Source: Leuctra nigra (lineage: Eukaryota; Arthropoda; Insecta; Plecoptera; Leuctridae). From it: a stretch of 64,000 nt of DNA. This document shows, in pieces, positions 49,313 to 60,400 of this stretch. The DNA lies in contig OW203764.1 of assembly GCA_934045905.1 (NCBI GenBank), positions 34,203,629 to 34,267,628 of the forward strand, in the 5' to 3' direction. Under the pieces are notes generated by a model, which made no database searches, was not told where the DNA came from, and was given only the letters and a program-made list of their open reading frames with translations. Each line of letters starts with the position of its first letter. Positions within the stretch are counted from its first letter, which is position 1. The translations under genes and the position numbers were made by a program.

Positions 49313-50151
49313 ATGTATACTACTACTAAATAATAAAAAAATCTTTGGAACAAAGAATATTGCTGAGAGTTTTAACAGCTACTTTATTCAAAGTGTAGCA
49401 GATATTATTAGCAGTATCCCAAGCCCTGGTGATATTGACCAGTTCTTGACAAATATTAAATTAAATGCAAACCAAGAAATTATGTTCAATTTCCAGACTG
49501 TGGATTCAATGCGGGTAGCTCAAGTTATTAGAGAACTTAAAAACTGTACTCCCAGAGATGATGGTATCAATAAGAATATCTTATCAATTGCCACTTCTGT
49601 GCCTAGTATTAAATCTTATTTCGTAAACCTTGTAAATATCTCACTGCAATCGGGTATAGTACCAATAAACCTAAAATTATCAAAAATCACACCTGTCCCC
49701 AAAAAACCTCAAGCTATTGACGGTGAGGACTTCAGATCTATTCACACCCTACACATTATTGACAAGATTATTGAGGTGATTGTGAAGAAACAAACGTGTA
49801 TTTTCATTGACAATCATGGTATACTGGCTAAAGAACAATCGGGATTCAGATCGCATCACGGATGTGAAACTGCGGTGCAAAGCATAGTTAATGATCTGAA
49901 GTTGAAAATCCAGGACCAGTTTTATACTAGAGCTATATTTGTGGATCTTAAGCGAGCATTTGATACTATCGATCGTGATATTTTAATTCTTAAATTGCAT
50001 AAATATGGCTTCCAAGGAGTTACACTTCAGTGGATAGGCTCGTATCTCGAAAATAGAATGCAGAAAGTCAAACTAAATAACATAGAATCCACAGAAACCC
50101 AGAATTTCACGGGTGTCTCCCAGGGGTCAATTCTAGGCCCACTTATTTTTA

Positions 50152-50203
50152 TTGAGCGAGCGAAGCGAGCGTCTCCTTTTGACTCTTTTGACACGGACCT
50201 CTG

Positions 50204-50235
<32 letters not shown>

Positions 50236-50987
50236 GGCTGCTATCTGGAGCAATAGAAGTCGCACCGTTTCACCTATCGATCTGAAATTTTGCACACATG
50301 TAGAGACAACCTTTTCTGTTTGCTGACCCAAATTTTTTTTGAAATCCATTGATTGGTTAAAATTTAAATAAACATCTCCTGATAGGCTGAAAAATGAAAA
50401 TGGTCTTCGACAAATGTGATCAACCTTATATTTTGCATGGTCATTAAGACCAACATTGTCTCTTATTTTACAAATTTTCAGCCAAATCCTCCCATTGGTT
50501 AAAAAATAAAAAAATATTACATGTGCTTTTTGAAATTTAAACCAGAACTGTATGACCGATCAACTTAAAAATTTGCATGGTCATTGGGTTCAACATTATC
50601 AGTATTTTTGACAATTTTCAGACTAAACTGTGTTTAAATTCAAAAGTTATTGACAGTTTACGGATATTTTGCGTGTTGGCTGTCATATTTCTCTAATTTC
50701 ACATTTCACTGCATCTTCGAATCTTCAGTTCAAGGTTGTTAGAGCAGAAACTTTCAAACGTATATGAAACTTATGACCGTTTAAAACGAGATCCTGTGAT
50801 TTTTGAAAATTAACAAGGAATCGTTCAATCCCAAAGGTTTAATCGATCAACTTAAGTTAAAACATTGCGTGGTTATTGGGACCAATATTTTAGGAATTGG
50901 GACATTTTCGATAAACAGAATTTCGGTTCGAGGTGTTGCGCGTATCCGTGCTCGCTCATCAACGCGTTACTCAGAGCGTTTTCCTAG
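50152..50987 (+). mobile_element. Helitron-like non-autonomous element, copy 2 (inside a LINE reverse transcriptase)
   Basis: It is 836 bp with the same termini as copy 1 (TTGAGCGAGCGAAGCGAGCG to TTTTCCTAG). It splits a LINE ORF between LIF and LYINNIS codons. Removing exactly these bases joins A to T and restores the reverse-transcriptase frame, which fixes both ends to the base and shows insertion without target duplication. It contains a long T run at about 50204-50229. Confidence 0.85.
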
Positions 50988-51800
50988 TACTTTATATTAA
51001 TAACATTAGTACTATCTTTAAGTTCTGCACCATACACCTCTATGCAGACGACGCCCTATTACTTTGCAGTGGCAAAGATCCTCAGCTAGTACACGAGAAT
51101 CTGGCCTCAGATATTAAACTATTTGAGCTTTGGCTAATATCAAACAAACTGAAGTTGAATGTATCAAAAACTAAATCTATGGTATTCTACAATAATGCTA
51201 TAAGGAATAAAATTAATACATTTGTTAATTATTCCATTAGTATTGATGAGGAACTCGTTGAAAATGTTAAAAGTTTCAAATATCTAGGCATCATGTTAGA
51301 CGAAAATCTGCATTTCACAGCCATGCTCAATACGTCATAAATAAAGTAGCCAAAAAAGTAGGACTATTCCAGAGAAACTGTAGAGCATTACCGTTTTTAA
51401 GTAAGATACAAATTAGCCAAGCCATTATCACACCACATTTTGATTATTGTAGCTCTATTTTATTCTTATTGACCCAAAATGATATAAACAAGCTACAAAA
51501 ATTACAAAATAAAGTTATGCGCAGTATACTTTGGGTTGATAGGACCGCATCCATTGCTAAAATGGGATCTTCTTTATGTTGAATAACTGTAAAACAGAGA
51601 ATTCTCCTCAACACGATGACATTTATATTTAGAATCACTAAGGGACTGACTCCGCAATACCTTAGTGACATATTAACCCCAAATATCTCCATGTGTTTGG
51701 TACCAGTCAGCAAAATGACATCAATGTACAATGTGCCACCTCTTCTTTTGGTAACAATTCCTTATTTTCAAAGGGAATAAAAATGTACAACCGTCTACCT

Positions 51801-52468
51801 CAGGGGCGCCTGAACCGGGGGGGCAGAGGGGGCACGTCCCCCCCCCCCCCTAGACGTCCGAAGGGGGGGGCAAAAGTATCAATCTGCCCCCCCCCCCCCT
51901 GGTAACGCATAATATCTTTAAAAAAATACTCGATAAGGGCTGAATTTCAAAAAAATTCGCTGCGCGGCATTGTTAGATGAGAATCTTCTTGCGTAATTCA
52001 ATGGATATTGTTCTTTTACACCGAAATCATTTTAAACCTGCCTGTAGGCAGAAATTTAAAAAATATCCGCTGCGCGGCATTTTAATGTATATGAAACTTT
52101 ACTCACACACATTTTAGTTCCTTTTAATACATTTTTTGGTAGTCCTCGGATTCAATTTACCTTACCTACCAATGATGTTGTCCATTTATTTGTTTAGAAA
52201 GATAGGATTAAACAGTGTGAAATCTCGTAGAAATGCACCAAATTCATTCCTGAAATTCAAAATGTTCCCGGGGCTATGCGCCCCGGACCCGCATGCTGCT
52301 GGGGGGGCCCTCCCCCCAGACCACCCCATTGTTTCTCTGGGCAATCGTGTTTACCACGCACATTGTCATTTACTGTATTATTTTCTCCCTCACAAATTTA
52401 GTCCCTATCCTACCTAGATCCTAAGCAAAATGTGCCCCCCCTGAGAAAATAGACTTCCGGCGCCTCTG
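51801..52468 (+). mobile_element. non-autonomous hAT element, 668 bp
   Basis: Terminal inverted repeats CAGGGGCGCC and GGCGCCTCTG (one mismatch) and an 8-bp target duplication GTCTACCT (51793-51800 and 52469-52476) are diagnostic of the hAT superfamily. Long C and G runs lie just inside both ends. No transposase is encoded. Removing it and one target copy rejoins the LINE frame (YNRLP to NTVKE). Confidence 0.92.
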
Positions 52469-53303
52469 GTCTACCTAATACTGTAAAGGAAAGTAAATGT
52501 GTAATGTCCTTTAGAAGAGCATGTATGTTAGTAATACGAGAGGGAGGCTGGCGAAATGATCCCCTGTCAAATTCTAATGCTGGCTTTTGGGACAAACCGT
52601 AAATAAAGTGGCTACTGAAAGTAAAAGTCAATCTACTATGTTAACAATTGAACTGTTTGATATTAAATAGATACCTACTATTAATACTATATATATATTA
52701 TTGTTATCATCTATTCCAAAATTCTTAATTCTATAACAAAATAGCATAACATGACATGTAACCTGTTTCTCTTATATATTTCTTATCATTATTAATCACA
52801 TCATCATTAGGGAGAATATAAATGATAGTGTTATTTTGTTTTATTTTATTTTTACTCTTACTGAGCTATTCCCACAAATAAGTGATACGTGATGGAGCCA
52901 CTTCTGGCAAGATGGCTACTATTAGGTCCACATATTAATTTGTTTGTTTTTACATTTCGTGTTTCTTTAAAGCAGTGAAAAAACAAAAAACAAATTAAAT
53001 TGATATTTAGTTATAAATTTACTTTTTTGGCCATAACAAACAACTATATCAACTATTTGTATTTATATTGATGCAAATGCGCCCTTGATAGCCGTCATTT
53101 ACCTAGTACCACAAAATCCACCAGAGGTCAGTTGTGTTCCTTATTTTCTCGAATAATCTGTTATCAACATTTTCTAACCTACCTTCTGTATTTCTTATGT
53201 ATCTTTATAAACTAGTTAAATTTGAGAGTATATAAAACTGTAACCTGTAACAATAGCAAGAATTGCTAATAAATACTTTACTACTACTACTACTACTACT
53301 ACT

Positions 53304-53712
53304 TATTTATTTTTATTTATTTATTTATTCATTTAGCTTGAAAGCTATTTTTCATTACAATATACATTTACAAAACAGGAAATTCATTTTAAACAAATGA
53401 AGTACATAACATTTTAAACATTTCAATATTTTCTTCTTCTTTTACGTTTCTACCTAATCTATTATAAAGTTGAATACCACTATAAAATACAGATTTTTGT
53501 GTCCTTGACTTGTTTTTTCTAGATATTGATATGTTATTTGATGACCTAGTATTATATAAAACACTGTGAACAACATCGTTCATATATTCTAAAAGATAAC
53601 CTGGCATTAAACCTTTAACAACCTTATGTATAAAAACAAGTACATTTAATGAAATTCTTTGTTTAATGGACATCATATTTAAACTATCTAAAATGGTTTT
53701 AGATACTACTAC
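53304..53712 (-). mobile_element. CR1/Jockey-like LINE 3' fragment in a (TAC)n tail
   Basis: On the minus strand 53676-53389 encodes a LINE C-terminus (IKQRISLNVLVFIHKVVKGL ... YSGIQLYNRLGRNVKEEEN, stop). A (AAATA)n-like tail follows at 53304-53335. (TAC/CTA)n stands on both sides (53279-53303 and 53703-53717), so it probably inserted into the tail of the LINE to its left and duplicated part of it. Confidence 0.72.
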
Positions 53713-53968
53713 TACTACAAGATTAGAAGAACCATGAAACTTGATGGATCAATCATTTCTGTTGACCTTGTTTGGATGCCTTCGCTTCCTGGAAATACTG
53801 ATTTGCTTTTGGTTGACATCGTGTTGGGCTTTGAAAATATTTTGTCTTGTCAAAAATGATTCAAATTAAAGGATTAAAAATTCAAATTAAATGAAAATTC
53901 AAATTAAAGGAAATCCCATGAGAAAGAGAACAATATGGCTTGCAGGCCGATCAGAGAGGTATTTCAAA

Positions 53969-55642
53969 TGATCTAGTGGAGCGGTCGCTCCACGCCAGCC
54001 AAGTCGTACGGCGCGCGCACACTCTCATATAAAGGCTGGAGCAAACCCACTTTTACTGTAAGCATCAAAGTGGCATTTTCGGCCTACTGGATCTTAAAAT
54101 TGAGAAATCTCACATTGTTGCGAAATATCTTAATTTCGAGCTATGGCCCACCCTACAACATATACCAAATTTGGGAACAATAGGTTACGCCATTTGCGCG
54201 CTAGAGGGCCGTGAAAACAGTGTTTTAGGGCGGTTTTCATAATAATAATCATAGTAGTAGTAGTCTCCTGGAATTCAAATCCGGTAAACAGGCCACAGCA
54301 TAAACGGCTGAACCGATTGATCTCACATTTTTACCACGTGTGCACTTTTGGCGTCTGATTTAACCTTGTCCCCATGAATTTTTTGTGCCGCCATTTTGAA
54401 ACCGGAAGTGACGTCATATCTCGTCAACGGTTGGACCGATCGGAACGAAATTTGCGCCAATCGTTTCAGACGGTCATCTATATGGATTATCAATATCAAA
54501 AGACTGAACATTATTTTAAATAAACCGGAAATGACGTCATGAAATTTAATATACATCGATTTGCATTTCAGCAACAACTGTTGATCCGATTGTCTTGATA
54601 TTTATGTAACGTTTGTACTTTTGATATTTCATTTGACTTGTTATAAAACCAACCGGAAGCCGCCATTTTGAAACCGGAAGTGACATCATGTCTCAAAAAC
54701 GGCTAAACAGATTAGAACAAAACCAGCGCTAAACGATTTAGACGGTCAACTTTATGTAATCAGTAATATTTGATGATTCAAATATCGAAACCGGAAATGA
54801 CGTCACACATTTTATGACCTATACCGGAAATGACGTCATAAATATGCTAAATGACGCTAAATTCACCACTTTATACTTTAAAATAGATATAAGTAAACGT
54901 ACTTTGTAAATAATTATAAATTCAAGGTTGCAGTGTTCTCGGCGGCCATTTTTAAAACCGGAAGTGACGTCATATATCGTAAACGGTTGTACCGATTGCA
55001 ACCTAAGTTTGGAAATGTGTTGGACTAATAATTATGAATTCAAGACGACATTATTTTCGGCCGCCATTGTTAAAACCGGAAGTGACGTCAAATATCGAAA
55101 ATGGCTGTACCGATTGCAATCAAATTTTGGAAATGTGTTGTACTAATAATTATGAATTCAAGACGACATTTTTTTCGGCCGCCATTGTTAAAACCGGAAG
55201 TGACGTCATATATCGAAAATGGCTGTACCGATTGCAACCAAATTTTGGAAATGTGTTGTACTAATAATTATGAATTCAAGACGACATTATTTTCGGCCGC
55301 CATTGTTAAAACCGGAAGTGACGTCATATATCAAAAACGGCTGTACCGATTGCAACCAAATTTTGGAAATGTGTAGGAGTAATAATTATGAATTCAAGAC
55401 GACATTATTTACGGCCGCCATTGCTAAAACCGGAAGTGACGTCATATATCGAAAACGGCTGGACCGATTGTAACGAAACTTAAAGCTATTCTTCTTGGAT
55501 AATTATTTTAATCTTATATACCAAACGCAACTTTTCTAAGTATCCAAATCGGCATAGGCGTATTTTTTTAAAGAAATAAGTTCTTGCACGGACACAAGCT
55601 GTGCTACAAGCTGTATGAATAAACTAACAAAAGAAGTGATAT
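53969..55642 (+). repeat. complex repeat R, copy 2 (ETS/CRE-like motif rich)
   Basis: It shares the start (TCTAGTGGAGCGGTCGCTCC), order and end with copy 1. TGACGTCA occurs at 54409, 54532, 54798, 54831, 54965, 55083, 55201, 55319 and 55437. Six of these lie in a perfect CCGGAAGTGACGTCA, usually shortly after GCCGCCATT. The last five belong to a 118-bp tandem array. Confidence 0.82.
54930..55482 (+). repeat. 118-bp tandem array, about five units
   Basis: TGACGTCA recurs at exactly 118-bp steps (54965, 55083, 55201, 55319, 55437). Each unit has GGCCGCCATTGTTAAAA, CCGGAAGTGACGTCA, a CGGCTGTACCGATTGCAA stretch and AATAATTATGAATTCAAG. 118 is not a multiple of three, so the long peptides that repeat across frames here are not genes. 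Confidence 0.93.
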
Positions 55643-56920
55643 CCCAGAAAAAAACACTCCGTGTAAAAAAGGCAGCCAAGTCTCTTTACTTTAAAAAAAT
55701 TCAACACCGAAAAGGAGTGATATCAAAAAAGGAGCCAAGTCAATGACATTTCCAAATATTTAATCGTATCTTTGAAATAAAAGTATAAACACCGAGAAAT
55801 ACTTTACAAAAGGACTTGGCGCATCGTTTTTTTAAAGACATTTTTCTATTCATAAGCATGTGCCATTTATATACAACCGTCATTTTGAATGTTTAGAATA
55901 ATAGGGAAACATCTTTCAATTAGGTACATATTATACATACCTTCTGTAAAATATTTTCTATATGAATATATACGCTATGAAACTTGTTGTCTATGCTTTC
56001 TATAAATATACACAATAGTTATCTTCGTAATATTGTTTCGTGGTGAATATAATTAAGTCTCATGCGTTATACCTTCTCATCATGTAACAATTTCTATTAA
56101 TACACATTTTATAAAAATACATTTCACAAAGAAGACAGTCATATTGAATTTCTATTAAAAAATTTAACTTTATACACTTGACACTTCAAAAATATATAAT
56201 TGTGTTCCATTAGTTAGTAATTATTTGACAACGTTTCATGATTTCCTTCAGTCAAGATCAAATTATGAAAAGATACCAGTCTAATATCGCCATATTAACA
56301 GTACTGCAAGAATATGTATGAGCCCACTTCCAATTGATATGAAGGGATGTGTGTTGTGAAAAATATCCGACCGAACCGGGGCACGAACTTGGGACCTCTC
56401 ACTTGCCGGGCGAGAGCTCTACCAACTGAGCTACCCGATCGGACGGGCGGACATTAGACACAACACACTGATGAGGATCCTGACTCCTGACTCCATGGAA
56501 GTTTTCCAAAGAAACCTACATTCTCACCACTTCCAATTGTTATGTAATTCTTTCACCCTTATATTACTTATATATTACAGCATAAAATCATGCTTCTATC
56601 GCCATTGACAAAACTATAAAATAGTCATTACTAAAAGTAGCTTGATTCATAGATTCTGGCTCTAATAGAAAGAGGAAAATGTACCTACTTGTAAATTTCT
56701 TTCCACTTTTAGGATAGAATGATGTCTTTAAAAAAACGATGCGCCAAGTCCTTTTGTAAAGTATTTCTCGGTGTTTATACTTTTATTTCAAAGATACGAT
56801 TAAATATTTGGAAATGTCATTGGCTTGGCTCCTTTTTTGATATCACTCCTTTTCGGTGTTGAATTTTTTTAAAGTAAAGAGACTTGGCTGCCTTTTTTAC
56901 ACGGAGTGTTTTTTTCTGGG
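55643..56920. mobile_element. long foldback element (198-bp arms), 1.28 kb
   Basis: Arms 55643-55840 and 56723-56920 are almost perfect inverses (CCCAGAAAAAAACACTCCG; inner ends ...TTTAAAGACA). ATAT flanks both sides (55639-55642, 56921-56924), a possible 4-bp target duplication. The 880-bp centre has no gene; it contains a tRNA-like sequence at 56369-56440. It is the same family as the foldback at 48914. Confidence 0.82.
56369..56440 (-). tRNA. tRNA-Ala(GGC)-like sequence, probably a tRNA pseudogene or SINE head
   Basis: On the minus strand 72 bases fold as a tRNA: acceptor GATCGGG with TTCGGTC (all pairs or G-T), D arm GCTC...GAGC with AGTTGGTAGA, anticodon arm CTCGC/GTGAG with loop CCGGCAA, T loop TTCGTGC. 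The anticodon would be GGC. Position 33 is C instead of the near-universal T, and two T-stem pairs are broken. It sits in the centre of a foldback element. It is more likely a retroposed copy than a working gene. Confidence 0.5.
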
Positions 56921-57248
56921 ATATAAGTGAATAGGAGAGATAAAATTCTCTTCTTTATGAAAATCGGTAATAACCCGATCGGTCGAGCCACCTTAAAAAT
57001 AAGTGATAAGAAACACGCTAAAATTTGACAAGCGTGACGACTTTGGAACTTCCTAGAGCAAGAGTTCTTATCACAATTTAATCATCATACGCCTTATCTC
57101 TTGGGGACCATATCTAGACTACCTTTTAAAATTTAGAAAGGACACATAATCTTGTATAGGTATATAGTATGTAAATATATGCCGGAGTTTTTATCTGAAA
57201 GATAAAAAATATAGCCAGTGATAATAGCACTGTAGGTTCTCAGGCAGT

Positions 57249-57253
57249 TCAGT
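57249..57253 (+). promoter_or_regulatory. possible initiator (TCAGT) of the Star-like gene
   Basis: TCAGT matches the arthropod initiator core and lies 65 bases ahead of the chosen ATG. No convincing TATA box or downstream element is placed correctly, so this rests on position and a five-base match only. Confidence 0.18.
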
Positions 57254-57315
57254 CGATGTGAGACCCGCAGTGATTGGTGTGTAACTATGTTTCCAGTGCA
57301 GTGACAGCTCATAAC

Positions 57316-57484
57316 ATGGCAACATTCAAACAAAATATAACTTGCCTGACAATTTTGGCGTTACTTGTGATCAGTGTGATTTATTTCAACAATGTGATCA
57401 TTGGACAAGACGAGACAATGGCGGCGATTGAGCAAGAGTATCGTGATCAAGGGTTCTTGGACACAATGAAGCGAGAACCAATTC
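57316..57484 (+). CDS. Star-like gene, exon 1 (signal-anchor exon)
   Basis: It encodes 56 residues plus one base (phase 1 donor, C|GTGAGT). The ATG at 57316 is chosen because it is the only ATG ahead of the hydrophobic stretch; the frame is open upstream to a TTG but without another ATG. Residues about 9-29 (CLTILALLVISVIYFNNVII) form the predicted membrane segment. The rest is acidic and basic (EQEYRDQGFLDTMKREP). Confidence 0.78.
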
Positions 57485-60400
57485 GTGAGTAAAGTTGAGG
57501 TTTTTGTATTGTAAATCATGGCCATTACAGGATTTGTCGCTCAAATCTGTCACTTTATAATCCTCGTTTAAGGTGGCTGTATATCACGTGACTTTATTTC
57601 TCTACATCCGATCAAAAGAAATACTTACCTATGAGTACATACCTTACATCGTTCATGTTGAGTAATCCAAGGTGATTTATGACTGAAATCACTGCATACT
57701 GGATCTTATCAATATTTGCAGTCATTAAGATTTATTTTTGCAGTGGTTTAATAATTAAAAAAATAAATATCTTGTGTATCCGTACGCGTTTGAAAGCTGT
57801 CAAAGCCAAGTGCTGTTCGTTTAATCATTACATTCATAATAGTGGATATACTAATTATACTAATATATTATACATATATTATATATATATTATATATATT
57901 ATACTAATCACTTTTGAGATGATAAAGGGAATCTGCACATGTGCAGAATTTCTGTGACACAGAAGTTGTTCAAGAAATTGCACCGTGTAAATGGGGCTTT
58001 AGACTAGCTCTAAAAATTAATCCCACTTTATTTTAACTTCATCGAGATCGAACCCCCTATGTAAACGAGTTGCACTGTTCTTACTATGCAACTATTGACT
58101 GATTGGGATATGTTGAAATTGGGAATAATGATGGAAGGTGGGAAATACGCAGTCGTGGCCTATAGTAGTAAGTGAATCATCCCAGAGTTTTCCACCCAAC
58201 TGAGATACCTATGATAAATTCTCTATCTGCAGCGGGAATGGAACCCAGGCCTCCAGAGTGCCAATTTGAGAGCCAAGAGAGAGAGAGAGCTAAAAGAGTC
58301 AATGTGCTCCGGGACAATCTTGTAGACCATGTGGCTTCACAAAGAATATTACCTACATATATACAAATACAATTTTATTATACTATGAAAACGTTCTGTG
58401 TAACGCGTTGATGAGCGAGCACTGACACGCGCAACATCACCAATCGAGCACGGTTCATTCAATCAAATATTAACTCTACATCATTACTAATTTTAATCGC
58501 AACTTTCCATAAACGTTCTGGAGAAATGTAATAACAGATCAATGTACCATGAATTTGATACTTCTCCATCAATCTCTGTGAACAGATATTCGAATCACTT
58601 AAAATGGCAATAAATCTGTAAAGCAGTGGAATTTCCCGATACCATCAATTCTGACAGTTGCAAACATTAAAAAATGTCAATAAGAGCATAAGTTTTCTAA
58701 ATATTGGGCTGAAAGCTTGTAAAATAATTGAAAATGGTAGTCTAAATGTCCATGTAAAATTCGATTTGATTTTCGACCAATCAGGAGATATTCTCATTTT
58801 TGAACCAATCAGAGGTTAGCTCTCAAATACTATACACTATTAAGTTTTAATGATATTAGTATGTGTGCAAAATTTCAGCTCGATCGGAAAATAATTGTGG
58901 CCTGTGGCGTCGGGCCAAACAAACAAAAGCAAAAACAAAAATACAAAAAAGCAGAGAAAGTGTCCAAAAGTGCAGAGTGGAGACGCTCGCTACGCTCGCT
59001 CAATTAATTTAACACATGTTTTCGTTTAAAACAAAAGATAATACTTATTTTGTAAATCGAGCCCCTGTATAACTCCTCTAACTCAAACCTCACTGTGGAC
59101 CTCACTTTATCAATCACAAAATAATGACATTATAAGCCTATTTATTTTTCGATAGTAGGTCTACTTATGATAACAAACAATCTCAAAACTGTAACATCCA
59201 CACACATGATACCAGACAATCTCAACAGGTACATATTCAATACAAAAGAACTAAACAAACACAACAAAACTCAGCATACATACATTCGAAAATCTACAAC
59301 TAAATTCCAAATAGAATAAGAAAAGCCAAAGGCATCAATCAGTTCAAAAATTCTATTAAAACACTCCTCTCAAAAGCAATATTACTCTGTTGAAGCGTTT
59401 CTGGATAATAGGAATATTAGTTAATTAGGTAATTAGTTTAGAATCGAATATTAGTATTCGCATTATAGTTCATTATTATATTTATAATTTTAATATTAAT
59501 CTTCACTCGGACTTCCTTAATAATGTCTATTGTAATTTGTAATATAACTTGTATGCATTAAGAAAAGTTTTCCTAAATACCCTGGCATATTAAGGCCTCA
59601 TTATTGTGTCACTCAAGGGTCAATTCATTGCAATATTTATTATTGTAATGTGAAAAGGAAATATAACGATGTTTCGTTGCAGCTGACATAAGCAGCCCGT
59701 TGAACGGACCTCTATCAAGGATGGACGATCCTCACGTAATCGACAACTTACGTAGGAAATATCTCGTCAAACCTCCGACAAATAAGAAACTAAATCTTAA
59801 GGACCCGGGTTTGAAGGACACATCCATGGGCCAAGCTGCTGCGATACGAAAAATTCTACTTGATCAGGTAATCATCGGTTCGACATTTTCTAGAACAAAA
59901 ATAGAATGGCAGTAGTTTTCTTTTGGAGAATCCATAAGTTTTACTAGGAAAACGCTCTTTGTAACGTGTTGATAAGCGTTCGTATTCGACACTAAAAGTT
60001 GCAATGCGCCAAAAATTAACATCGTCCCAGTGAGTGGCTTCAGTACGCAACGATCAGTAAAAGTTATAACTGCATCGTGAAATAACAGAAATTGATGAAT
60101 ACTTTAGTGTCAACAATAAAATACAATCGGCATATATCCCACCATTCATTCAAATTCTTGCGAGAACTGAATGTCTATCCACCACTATTTGACAGATTGC
60201 AATTGTTTTTATCACGGCCTTCTGAACGAGGCGTCTGACACATTTTTCTTGACGCCTCGTTCAAAACAATTGCAATATAAATAGTGTTCGGTAAAAATAT
60301 TATTCTCAGCTATATGCATCGCACTTGTACAGTCTCGGAAATATATTCGCTATGCCCTGGACGTCCATCTTTCATGCTCCACTCTATCCGAAAAAGTTGA

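Larger units (their letters stand above)
49326..52603 (+). pseudogene. LINE reverse transcriptase interrupted by two transposons
   Basis: Frame up to 50151 gives the fingers and palm: EQSGFRSHHGCETAVQS, motif A IFVDLKRAFDTIDRD and motif B GVSQGSILGPL. After the Helitron-like insert the frame resumes at 50988 with LYINNIS and motif C LYADDALLL, then KSFKYLGIMLDE, to 51340. A frameshift near 51320 leads into HAQYVINKVAKKVGLFQRN ... SQAIITPHFDYCSSILF, with a TGA replacing a tryptophan codon near 51580 and another frameshift near 51690. MYNRLP ends at the hAT insert (51801); beyond it the frame continues NTVKESKCVMSFRRA to a stop near 52602. Catalytic residues are present, but the gene has stops, frameshifts and two insertions. 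Confidence 0.82.
49324..53303 (+). mobile_element. CR1/Jockey-like LINE carrying two nested insertions
   Basis: The LINE begins next to the foldback, without an endonuclease, and ends near 53303 in a (TAC)n tail after TTGCTAATAAATAC. Inside it are a Helitron-like element (50152-50987) and a hAT MITE (51801-52468). Without these two, the coding part runs 49324 to about 52603. The 3' UTR spans about 52604-53278. Confidence 0.75.

Noticed and set aside
54928..55473. Four overlapping plus-strand frames with the same repeated peptide
   Set aside because: They are the 118-bp tandem units read in successive frames; 118 is not divisible by three and the peptide has no start-independent support.
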